Shown: in pieces, positions 1 through 7,705 of the stretch | How the letters are laid out: the number at the start of each line of letters is the position of its first letter | How positions within the stretch are numbered: position 1 is the first letter of the stretch | Origin: TCS55 sp964343505 | Lineage (GTDB): Bacteria > Fidelibacterota > Marinisomatia > Marinisomatales > TCS55 | Assembly (NCBI GenBank): GCA_964343505.1 | Contig: CAYFJU010000032.1 | Coordinates: forward strand, 1 to 31,470 | DNA length: 31,470 nucleotides | Direction of reading: 5' to 3' | Notes under the pieces: model-generated | What the model saw: the letters and a program-made list of their open reading frames with translations, nothing else | Databases searched by the model: none | What the model was told of the DNA's origin: nothing | Translations under genes and position numbers: made by a program

Positions 1-112
1 AAAAATAGATAACTTAAATTATCAATGTGTAAACCATGTCTCTCCAAGTGTCAAGAGAACGGGATTTAGAGATTGTGCCCCTATCCGGCCCAAAGGTAAT
101 TTCGCCCCTCTC

Positions 113-1672
113 ATGAGAAGACCTCGGAACATATTTCTCAGTTTTATCCTTTTTGGTATTTTGTCAGTACCGCTTTCGGCCCAGATTAAAAACCAGGGCG
201 CGGTGGGGTCGGTGACTATCGATGGAAAGGTATGGAACCAGATTGCCATGCGTCCTGTGATCCCCTTTGGCAAATGGGGCGTGGCCCTGGACTTAGTGAT
301 CTATTTTGACGCTGAAGGCAACATTCACGCTGATGAGTGGGATTTTTCTTCTGCCAATGCGATTAAAAATACACTGATTGATAAAATTTATTATATCCGT
401 TATGGCTTTCCCGGAGACCCTATCTATGGCAAGATTGGCGCACTGGACCGGGTGGATCTGGGCTATGGTATTTTAGTCAGTGGCTATTCAAATACCATGC
501 TTTACCCCCAGGTAAGAAAAACAGGACTCAATTTGGAATACAATTCTAAATCCATCAATATTGAAGGATTTGCCAACGACTTCAAGGAAAATATAGGGTT
601 ATTTGGTGGACGGGTTGTTACCCGCAAGATTATGGGATTGCCAATCGGTTTCTCAGTTGTGGCGGATCGAAATCAGTATTTAGGTCTCAAGGACAGTGAT
701 GGGGACGGACGTCCCAATGTGGTGGATGACTTCCCCAATGATGATTCCTGGTGGGTGGATACGGACGGGGACGGGATTGCTGATAATGACCCGGCGGAAT
801 GGGATATCGACGGCGATGGGATTACAGACACATTGGACAGCCGCATCCCCGGCTATACTGGGGAACCGGTTGTTCTGGACAATGATATTTTCCGCAAAGA
901 GGTACCCATAAACCTCAGTAAAGATTCGGACAACATGATGGCCTTTGCCGTTGATGTAGGCTACCCACTGGTGACTCAGGATAAATTTTCGATTTCACTT
1001 TACGCACAAATGGCTCAGATGATCGGCGAAACGGTACATCCGCAATCGGGGGAAACATTAAGCTTGGGAATGGGATTGGTGCCCTTTGGTATTTCGTCTC
1101 GCTTTGGTCCGGCGCGATTTAATTTTGAATACCGCATGATGCCCGACGGTCGCTTTGAATTCAATTATTGGAACTGCCTGTATGAGATTGAGCGCGTCAG
1201 TTTTTCTAAGGGTGCCAATAATCAAATTGATTTGAGAACGAAGGAATCTAGGTTGGGGCGATTTGGGGAGCAAAAAGGATATTTCGCTCGAATGATCCTG
1301 AATGTGGGGCCTATGTTTGAGGCCAGCGCCTCATATCACGATATGCTGGGACAGATTTGGTCTGGCGCCGAACAGGATTTTATTGAGGATAAGAATCAGA
1401 CGTTTTTAGCATCCCTGCGACTAAAAAAGGCCATCAGCAAAATTCAGTACGCGCGCGCATTTTATCAGCAGAGAAATGTACCAAATCCGTTTAAATTCGA
1501 ATATACAGAGAGCACAATTCTCGGCTACCAGTTGGGCATTTCCATGGGGCACGGTTTGGTGCTGAATTACACTTTTCGACGTTCTTTCCGCGATATGAAC
1601 GGCGACGGCAAGATCAGCGGAAAGGACGAAACGATTGATATTACATCCATAGAAACTTCTTTTTCATTTTGA
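113..1672 (+). CDS. Outer-membrane beta-barrel protein with Ca-binding TSP3-like repeats
   Basis: Protein of 519 aa with an N-terminal signal peptide (hydrophobic stretch at about residues 7-21, cleavage near SAQ). It has alternating hydrophobic/polar strands typical of an outer-membrane barrel and ends in Phe (SFSF), as barrel substrates often do. Residues about 194-243 hold three Asp-rich calcium-loop motifs (DSDGDG, DTDGDG, DIDGDG) like thrombospondin type 3 repeats. A fourth loop (DMNGDGKISGKDE) lies near residue 495. I infer a barrel with a Ca-stabilised extracellular or periplasmic insert; the substrate is unknown. The ATG at 113 was chosen because it places the signal peptide at the N-terminus, although the frame stays open to the window edge and no strong Shine-Dalgarno is visible. 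It abuts alaS directly. No specific family was recognised. Confidence 0.8.
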   Translation: MRRPRNIFLSFILFGILSVPLSAQIKNQGAVGSVTIDGKVWNQIAMRPVIPFGKWGVALDLVIYFDAEGNIHADEWDFSSANAIKNTLIDKIYYIRYGFPGDPIYGKIGALDRVDLGYGILVSGYSNTMLYPQVRKTGLNLEYNSKSINIEGFANDFKENIGLFGGRVVTRKIMGLPIGFSVVADRNQYLGLKDSDGDGRPNVVDDFPNDDSWWVDTDGDGIADNDPAEWDIDGDGITDTLDSRIPGYTGEPVVLDNDIFRKEVPINLSKDSDNMMAFAVDVGYPLVTQDKFSISLYAQMAQMIGETVHPQSGETLSLGMGLVPFGISSRFGPARFNFEYRMMPDGRFEFNYWNCLYEIERVSFSKGANNQIDLRTKESRLGRFGEQKGYFARMILNVGPMFEASASYHDMLGQIWSGAEQDFIEDKNQTFLASLRLKKAISKIQYARAFYQQRNVPNPFKFEYTESTILGYQLGISMGHGLVLNYTFRRSFRDMNGDGKISGKDETIDITSIETSFSF

Positions 1673-1677
1673 ACCAG

Positions 1678-4266
1678 ATGAACAGTCAGGACATAAGAAA
1701 CGCATTTATTGATTTTTTTAAGGCCAAGGATCACCGCTTTGTGCGCAGTTCTCCCGTGGTCCCCATTGATGATCCGACCTTGCTTTTTACCAACGCAGGT
1801 ATGAACCAATTCAAGCCAATCTTTTTGGGTCAGCAAGATGCAGGCCATCCACGGGTGGTAAACAGTCAAAAATGTATTCGCGTGAGCGGGAAGCATAATG
1901 ACTTGGAAGAGGTGGGTGTGGATACCTTTCACCATACTTTTTTTGAAATGCTGGGGAATTGGTCCTTCGGTGATTATTATAAGGCAGAAGCCATTGAATG
2001 GGCCTGGGAATTGTTCACCGAAGTATGGGGGTTGGATAAAAATAGGCTCTGGGCCACCGTCTACCATGAGGATGATGAAGCATTTGAATTATGGCCAAAG
2101 GTCACCGACATTGATCCGGCCCGGGTTTTGAAATGCGGGAAGAAAGATAATTTTTGGGAAATGGGTGAAACCGGTCCTTGCGGACCCTGTTCAGAAATCC
2201 ATTATTATATCGGTGATGACCCCAGCAAGCAAAGTGCCGATGGAGTCAATGTTTCTGATCAATACTGGGAATTGTGGAACCTGGTCTTTATTCAAAACAA
2301 TCGCCACGCGGATGGTAGTCTGGAAAACCTTCCCGCCAAACATGTGGACACGGGGGCGGGCTTCGAGCGCATCGTTTCCGTCATGCAGGGGAAATTCAAC
2401 AATTACGCCACGGACCTGTTTATGCCCCTCATTGAAAAAACTGAAGTATTAACGGGGGCCTCATTTAAGAAGAATCCCGTTCCGTTCCAGGTCATCGCGG
2501 ATCATATCCGGATGCTCAGTTTCTCAATCGCCGATGGCGGCCTGCCGGGGAACGAAGGGAGGGGCTACGTCTTGCGTCGAATCCTGAGAAGAGCAGCAAG
2601 ATTTGGCCGGATGCTGGATCAGCATAATCCATTTATTTATAATCTTGTGGAATCACTGGGCACGATCATGGGGGATATCTTTCCTGAGGTGGTCGAAAAG
2701 CGGTCACACATTGAGAAAGTCATCAAGGCGGAAGAATCATCATTTAACGATACCCTGGATAGGGGCCTGAATCATTTTGACAAAATGCTGAAGAATATCT
2801 CCGGTAAGGTGATCGATGGTAAGGAAGCATTTCGCCTCTATGATACTTATGGTTTTCCCTTGGATTTGACTCAGCTTATGGCCCGTGAACAGGGCTTAAC
2901 CGTAGATGAAGATGGGTTTAACGCTGAAATGGCCCAACAGAAAAAGAGGGCCAAGTCTGCAGGGAAATTCATAGCGGAGTCTAAAGACTTAGATTGGATA
3001 ACTGTCTCCGAGGGCAACGATTCAAAATTCAAGGGGTATGAAACACTTTCTACCGCCTCACAAATACGGCGCTATGCCCGTCAAAACGGACAAAACCTGC
3101 TTGTGTTGGATCAAACCCCATTCTATGCAGAATCCGGCGGCCAGATCGGCGATACAGGATTAATAAAAGGTCAAGGCGTTGATCTCGTCGTGAATGATGT
3201 GAAAAAAGACGGGGATACCTTCATCCATTTTTGCACCGGGAATTTAGATGAAAAGAACCCCGGAAAAGTCCAATGTGAAGTGGACCATGACCGCCGACAG
3301 AATATTCGCAAGAACCACACCGCCACCCACTTGATGCATAAGGCCCTGAAAGAAGTTTTGGGTGATCATGTCCACCAGGCTGGCTCCCTTGTGCATCCCG
3401 ATTATCTCCGATTTGACCTGACCCATTTTGAAAAACTGAGCGCCGATCAAATCCGCAAAATAGAAAGAATTGTTAATAAGAAAGTGCTGATAAACAATGA
3501 ATTAGACGTATCAGTTAAATCATTTGACGAAGCCAAGAATGAAGGCGCCGTGGCCATGTTTGGTGAAAAATATGGTGACGAGGTCAGGGTGGTGACAGTG
3601 GCCGATTTCTCCAAAGAACTTTGCGGCGGCACCCATGTGGATCGCACAGGTGATATAGGGTTTTTTAAAATAACAGAGGAATCTTCCCTGGCTGCCGGTG
3701 TGCGCCGGGTGGTGGCTGTTACAGGACCGAAGGCAGTCGAATATGTTCAGAACCAGGCCACCGCTTTGGAAGCTGTTCAATCCCTATTGAATTGCGGATC
3801 GGATATGGTGGCGGAACGTGTGAATCAGCTATTGGTTCAGAAAAAAGAATTAGAAAAAGAACTCAAACGGCGGAAGAAATCAGGACCAGCTTTCAATGTA
3901 AAATCCTTGGTGGCAGAAGCCCAGTCTGTTGGGGATCATAAGGTGGTGATCCAATTGACAGAATCCACCTCCATGGATGAATTGAAGGAATACGGTGACC
4001 TGTTATTGGGTGGACTGAAAAGCGGCGTGGGTGTGCTGGGGGCCGATGGAGAAAAACCTATGGTGGTTATCGTGGTGAGCCAGGACTTGGTTAAAGCCGG
4101 CGTAAAGGCCGGAATGCTGGCAAAAGCAATCGGCGCTGAAATGGGCGGCGGCGGCGGCGGTAAACCGCATTTGGCCACAGCAGGGGGAAAAGATTCAAAA
4201 GGGTTGGAAAAAGCTATGAATAAAAGTTTTGAAATCATTAAAGAATCAATCGAAGGAATATCTTAA
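1678..4266 (+). CDS. alaS: Alanine--tRNA ligase (AlaRS)
   Basis: Class II aminoacyl-tRNA synthetase of about 862 aa that charges tRNA-Ala in the cytoplasm; the length is close to the usual 870-880. The catalytic domain includes FTNAGMNQFKP (motif 1 region), RVVNSQKCIRVSGKHNDLEEVG and HHTFFEMLGNWSFGDY. The editing domain has the Zn ligands HTATH (547-551) and CGGTH (649-653), which clear mischarged Ser/Gly. The C-terminal C-Ala domain carries the glycine run GGGGGGK near 823. A TTG at 1669 would overlap the stop of the upstream gene. I prefer the ATG at 1678 because M-N-S-Q-D-I-R aligns with the conserved N-terminus of the family. The next gene starts 2 nt after the stop, which suggests cotranscription. 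Confidence 0.97.
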   Translation: MNSQDIRNAFIDFFKAKDHRFVRSSPVVPIDDPTLLFTNAGMNQFKPIFLGQQDAGHPRVVNSQKCIRVSGKHNDLEEVGVDTFHHTFFEMLGNWSFGDYYKAEAIEWAWELFTEVWGLDKNRLWATVYHEDDEAFELWPKVTDIDPARVLKCGKKDNFWEMGETGPCGPCSEIHYYIGDDPSKQSADGVNVSDQYWELWNLVFIQNNRHADGSLENLPAKHVDTGAGFERIVSVMQGKFNNYATDLFMPLIEKTEVLTGASFKKNPVPFQVIADHIRMLSFSIADGGLPGNEGRGYVLRRILRRAARFGRMLDQHNPFIYNLVESLGTIMGDIFPEVVEKRSHIEKVIKAEESSFNDTLDRGLNHFDKMLKNISGKVIDGKEAFRLYDTYGFPLDLTQLMAREQGLTVDEDGFNAEMAQQKKRAKSAGKFIAESKDLDWITVSEGNDSKFKGYETLSTASQIRRYARQNGQNLLVLDQTPFYAESGGQIGDTGLIKGQGVDLVVNDVKKDGDTFIHFCTGNLDEKNPGKVQCEVDHDRRQNIRKNHTATHLMHKALKEVLGDHVHQAGSLVHPDYLRFDLTHFEKLSADQIRKIERIVNKKVLINNELDVSVKSFDEAKNEGAVAMFGEKYGDEVRVVTVADFSKELCGGTHVDRTGDIGFFKITEESSLAAGVRRVVAVTGPKAVEYVQNQATALEAVQSLLNCGSDMVAERVNQLLVQKKELEKELKRRKKSGPAFNVKSLVAEAQSVGDHKVVIQLTESTSMDELKEYGDLLLGGLKSGVGVLGADGEKPMVVIVVSQDLVKAGVKAGMLAKAIGAEMGGGGGGKPHLATAGGKDSKGLEKAMNKSFEIIKESIEGIS

Positions 4267-4268
4267 TT

Positions 4269-4694
4269 ATGCAGTACAAACAAGACGGAGATACATACAT
4301 CATTTACGTTGAGCAGGATGAGGCAATCATGGAGACATTGACTCAGTTTTGTAAAGACCACAATATTGTCAATGGTCAACTTTCAGGTATCGGTGCAATT
4401 AAAGAAATTGATTTTGGTGCCTACGATCTTGAAAATAAGGAATATGTGCGTTACCAATACGATGGATTGTGGGAGTTGACCTCATACCAGGGAAATGTTT
4501 TATTGAAGGATGGGGAACCGTTTATCCATGCACACATTACCATTAGCGATCATAATCTGGATGTGAAGGGCGGCCATTTATTTGAAGCAAAGGTGGGTGC
4601 CGTAGGTGAATTTGTCTTGAGAAAAATTGATACGGACGGCAAACGGGAACATGATCCAAATATCGGCCTTTTTTGCATGGCTTTTAACGATTGA
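4269..4694 (+). CDS. PPC/DUF296 domain protein
   Basis: Small protein (141 aa) made of a single PPC (DUF296) domain, found in plant AT-hook proteins and in stand-alone bacterial proteins. Diagnostic features are GQLSGIGAIKE near residues 37-47, HAHITISD near 88-95 and GGHLFEAKVGAVGEF near 101-115. The histidines of the HAH motif and the following GGH are the conserved polar cluster of the family, thought to bind metal. Bacterial members form trimers; their cellular role is not settled and DNA binding should not be assumed. It starts 2 nt after alaS, and its stop (TGA at 4692) overlaps a possible TTG start of the next gene. Confidence 0.88.
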   Translation: MQYKQDGDTYIIYVEQDEAIMETLTQFCKDHNIVNGQLSGIGAIKEIDFGAYDLENKEYVRYQYDGLWELTSYQGNVLLKDGEPFIHAHITISDHNLDVKGGHLFEAKVGAVGEFVLRKIDTDGKREHDPNIGLFCMAFND

Positions 4695-4702
4695 AAAATA
4701 TT

Positions 4703-5086
4703 ATGGATCGTAAAGTCATCACCGATGCTCATGCACCGAACCCGATTGGGTCTTATAATCAGGCCGTCGTCGCCAATGGATTTGTGTACACTGCTGGTCA
4801 GATTGCCATTGACCCAGATACAGGGAAAATGATTGAAGGGTCATTCAAGTCCAGAGTGGAACAGGTTTTCAAAAATCTATCGGCTATTTTGGAGCGGGCC
4901 GGCACCGATCTGTCAAAAGTCGTGAAGTTCACCGTATTTTTGACGGATATGGCCAATTATGCTGAGGTGAATGAAGTATTCAATGCTTGGCTCGATGAAG
5001 CCGATGCACCGGCGCGATCCCTTGTATCGGTGGCCGGATTGCCGGCGGGAACCGATGTTGAGATCGAGGCCATCGCTGTCCTTTAA
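4703..5086 (+). CDS. ridA: RidA family reactive imine/enamine deaminase
   Basis: 127-aa YjgF/YER057c/UK114 protein. RidA hydrolyses reactive 2-aminoacrylate-type enamines/imines released by PLP enzymes and so protects them from damage. Visible signatures are the start APNPIGSYNQAVVANGFVYTAG, KFTVFLTDM, and the C-terminal block PARSLVSVAGLPAGTDVEIEAIA. That block holds the conserved catalytic Arg (about R105) and the following Glu residues. The full family length is present. A TTG at 4691 would add four residues and overlap the upstream stop; the ATG at 4703 gives the usual N-terminus. It lies in the same run as alaS and the PPC protein. Confidence 0.95.
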   Translation: MDRKVITDAHAPNPIGSYNQAVVANGFVYTAGQIAIDPDTGKMIEGSFKSRVEQVFKNLSAILERAGTDLSKVVKFTVFLTDMANYAEVNEVFNAWLDEADAPARSLVSVAGLPAGTDVEIEAIAVL

Positions 5087-5093
5087 TGCTTGG

Positions 5094-5507
5094 ATGATCA
5101 AAAAATCCATCCTGGCCATAATGTTGGCAATTCCTCTCATTGCCCAGGAAGCGGATTCTGCGGATGTTAAAACACCCAGCCAGGCAGCAAAACGGGCTTT
5201 GCTGTTCCCCGGGGGCGGTCAGTTTTACAATGACCAGCCCATTAAAGGATCATTATTAATTGGATTGGCCCTTGCCTCAGCGGCGCTTTATACCGACAAC
5301 GCCAAAAAGTATAACAATTATACCGGCGAAGATCCGAACGTAAAACAGGGCTATTTAGTGGAAAGAAACAAATATGGATGGTGGGTTGGTTTTGTCTATA
5401 TTTACGGCCTTCTCGACGCCATTGTAGAGGCGCATTTACACCCTTTTAAATCCGTATTGGAAGAAGATTTAGAGCAACCCAAAGGAGAGGAAAAAGAAAA
5501 ACAATGA
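5094..5507 (+). CDS. DUF5683 membrane protein
   Basis: Small protein of 137 aa with an N-terminal signal or anchor (KKSILAIMLAIPLIAQ), the motif AKRALLFPGGGQFYNDQPIKG at about 30-50, a membrane helix (SLLIGLALASAALY) and a second hydrophobic segment (WWVGFVYIYGLLDAIVEAHL). The PGxGQFYN..xxKG block followed by helices is characteristic of DUF5683, common in the Bacteroidota/FCB group; the function is unknown. The ATG at 5094 is chosen because it yields a clean signal sequence, while longer in-frame starts overlap ridA in a different frame. The C-terminus is charged (LEQPKGEEKEKQ) and overlaps the next start by ATGA. Confidence 0.8.
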   Translation: MIKKSILAIMLAIPLIAQEADSADVKTPSQAAKRALLFPGGGQFYNDQPIKGSLLIGLALASAALYTDNAKKYNNYTGEDPNVKQGYLVERNKYGWWVGFVYIYGLLDAIVEAHLHPFKSVLEEDLEQPKGEEKEKQ

Positions 5508-6880
5508 GTCAAAATCGTGAACAATGGGGGTCCAAGCTGGGATTTATCCTGGCCGCATCTGGCTCAGCCGTTGGTATTGGAAATATATGGAAATATCCCC
5601 ACATGGCCGGACAAAATGGGGGCGCTGCCTTCACTGTGGTATATTTGGCCTGTATCCTGGTGGTGGGGCTCTCCATCGTCATTGCTGAATTTGTGATCGG
5701 AAGACATACCCAACTGAGTCCTGTGGGTGCCTTTGAAAAATTGGCCCCGAAAACCAATTGGAAATGGGTCGGTTTCTTAGGGGTCGCTTCTGCTTTTGTC
5801 ATCCTATCCTTCTATGGTGTCGTAGGCGGATGGATCTTGAAATATATAATCTTATCACTTACCGGAGGATTTAAGGTATTGGCCGGGGACCCGGACGGGG
5901 CAGGGAATATATTTAACGGTTTTATCACCGGTACCTGGAGCCCCGTATTTTACCAGGTGATATTTATGGCATTTTGTATTTGGGTCATCGTCCACGGCGT
6001 AAAAGGGGGGATCGAAAAATGGTCCAAAATCATGATGCCCCTCATCGTTGTTCTGCTGGCTGTCTTGGCCATTCGGGGTATGACACTCCCCGGGGGGATG
6101 GAAGGCATTTCATTCCTGTTCAATCCCCGCTTTGAAGATCTCACTGCTTCAGCCATTGTGTTAGCCTTGGGGCATTCCTTTTTCACGGTCAGCCTTGGGA
6201 TGGGTACCATGATCACCTACGGCAGTTACCTCGATAAAAAACAAAATTTACTCAACTCCGCCCTGTGGGTGATCTTTTTGGATACGGCCATTGCTATGCT
6301 GGCAGGGGTGGCTATTTTCACAACTGTATTTGCTTTAGGCGCCAACCCTGCCGAAGGGCCCGGACTGATCTTTGTGGTTCTCCCATCGGTATTCCCCCAA
6401 CTCGCCGCAGGGACACTTTGGGGTACCATGTTCTTCATCCTGCTGTTCATGGCGGCTCTTACTTCAGCCATTTCAATCCTGGAAGTGGTGACGGCCTATT
6501 TCATTGACCAGATAGGGTGGGACCGCAAAACGGCCACGATCCGCTTTGGGGTGGTGATCACTGTGGTGGGGGCATTCTGTTCTTTCTCCATGGGAGGAGG
6601 AATCAATATCACCGGCTTCCTGGGGATGTCTTTCTTTGATTTCATGGATTATCTCTCTTCCAAATACATGCTGCCCATCGGCGGTATGCTCACGGCCATT
6701 TTTGTCCTGAAGAAATGGGGCATTTCCGATTATTTGGAAGAACTTAAGAGCGGGATGGAAAACGTGAATTTGTCCTCGGGGTTGGTGAAGACATTCCTCA
6801 CCATCGCCGCGGCGGTTGTGGCCTTTATCATCTTCAATGAATTATATGCCGAGATCTTCGGCCAATCACTGATCGGATAA
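5504..6880 (+). CDS. Neurotransmitter:sodium symporter (NSS/SNF) family transporter
   Basis: 458-aa inner-membrane Na+-coupled symporter of the LeuT/MhsT/TnaT family, which imports amino acids or related amines. The N-terminus shows the family signature: WGSKLGFILAASGSAVGIGNIWKYP, the unwound TM1 that holds Na+ and substrate, followed by GGAAF and the TM2 segment IVIAEFVIGR. The TM6 region LALGHSFFTVSLGMGTMITYGSY is also typical. The length matches the short prokaryotic members with 11-12 helices (MhsT about 450 aa). The substrate cannot be read from sequence alone. Its ATG overlaps the TGA of the upstream DUF5683 gene (ATGA), so the two are translationally coupled. Confidence 0.93.
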   Translation: MSQNREQWGSKLGFILAASGSAVGIGNIWKYPHMAGQNGGAAFTVVYLACILVVGLSIVIAEFVIGRHTQLSPVGAFEKLAPKTNWKWVGFLGVASAFVILSFYGVVGGWILKYIILSLTGGFKVLAGDPDGAGNIFNGFITGTWSPVFYQVIFMAFCIWVIVHGVKGGIEKWSKIMMPLIVVLLAVLAIRGMTLPGGMEGISFLFNPRFEDLTASAIVLALGHSFFTVSLGMGTMITYGSYLDKKQNLLNSALWVIFLDTAIAMLAGVAIFTTVFALGANPAEGPGLIFVVLPSVFPQLAAGTLWGTMFFILLFMAALTSAISILEVVTAYFIDQIGWDRKTATIRFGVVITVVGAFCSFSMGGGINITGFLGMSFFDFMDYLSSKYMLPIGGMLTAIFVLKKWGISDYLEELKSGMENVNLSSGLVKTFLTIAAAVVAFIIFNELYAEIFGQSLIG

Positions 6881-6883
6881 ACA

Positions 6884-7690
6884 GTGTTGGCCGAAAAGTA
6901 TTTCCCGAAAGGGACGCCAAGGTATAGCACTTTATCCCGGGCCTTCGGTGCTTTGGATGGGTTTGCGGCTTTGAAGCCGGAAAGGTGGTTCGGCATTTGG
7001 ACCATGGTCCTGGCGGGGGCGAATGTGTCCCACCATATTGAAGACCCCTGGTTTTACTGGGACTGGTCCACCTTTTCCTTCCTCTTGGCGGCCATTTTGA
7101 TTTTTGCTTCCTTTTGGGATAAGATGATTCAAAGGTTTCCTGTATTCCCGCAAAAGATTGATTCAGTCAAATCAGGATTATTCATGATGTTGACGGGATT
7201 CATCATGTTTTTGCTGGGAACCATTCCAAAGGGATTCGATCATTTGGTTTTCGCTTATGGACTGCCCTATTTCGTCTTTTTCGTGGTGGGGCATTTGACC
7301 TATGCCATTCCAATCAAGATTGATGAACATGGTAAAAAGTCCGCACCTGCAAAAGGGCGGATGGCGCCCATGCTGGCCGTCATTATCGCTTTAACAATTT
7401 TATCGACAGTTGCAGGTGTTTTGCATAACGACCCGATGATCAGTACCATTGCTGCCGTATACACATCCTTCCCGTTAGTTGCTTTGGTGTTCCCCGCAGC
7501 GGTGCGCCACCTGCAAAGATGCCGGATGTATGTGGTTTTCATTCCTGCCATGTTTATAGCGGTGCGTTTTCCTTGGTTTTTAATAATTGTTATCTTGTTG
7601 TTTTGGGTTTTAAGACATTACCATTATTTCCGGAATGGGGTTGTGTCGCCTTCATTTAAGGTGGATCACCCTACCGTTCATGATGGTTAA
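6884..7690 (+). CDS. Multi-span membrane protein of unknown function
   Basis: Protein of 268 aa with about seven or eight hydrophobic segments, including WTMVLAGANVSHHI, FSFLLAAILIFASFW, GLFMMLTGFIMFLLGTIP, LPYFVFFVVGHLTYAI, MLAVIIALTILSTVAGVL and FLIIVILLFWVLRHYHYF. There is no signal peptide and a short His/Asp-rich loop (HHIEDPWFYWDW). I do not recognise a family. The likely start is GTG at 6884 (TTG at 6887 is an alternative), 3 nt after the transporter stop, so it is probably cotranscribed with it; an accessory role in transport is only a guess from position. Confidence 0.7.
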   Translation: MLAEKYFPKGTPRYSTLSRAFGALDGFAALKPERWFGIWTMVLAGANVSHHIEDPWFYWDWSTFSFLLAAILIFASFWDKMIQRFPVFPQKIDSVKSGLFMMLTGFIMFLLGTIPKGFDHLVFAYGLPYFVFFVVGHLTYAIPIKIDEHGKKSAPAKGRMAPMLAVIIALTILSTVAGVLHNDPMISTIAAVYTSFPLVALVFPAAVRHLQRCRMYVVFIPAMFIAVRFPWFLIIVILLFWVLRHYHYFRNGVVSPSFKVDHPTVHDG

Positions 7691-7705
7691 AGCGGTCTAT
7701 TTTTG

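Noticed and set aside
1..112. A gene or promoter at the window start
   Set aside because: The stretch before the barrel gene has no recognisable promoter, RNA gene or conserved peptide that I can support.
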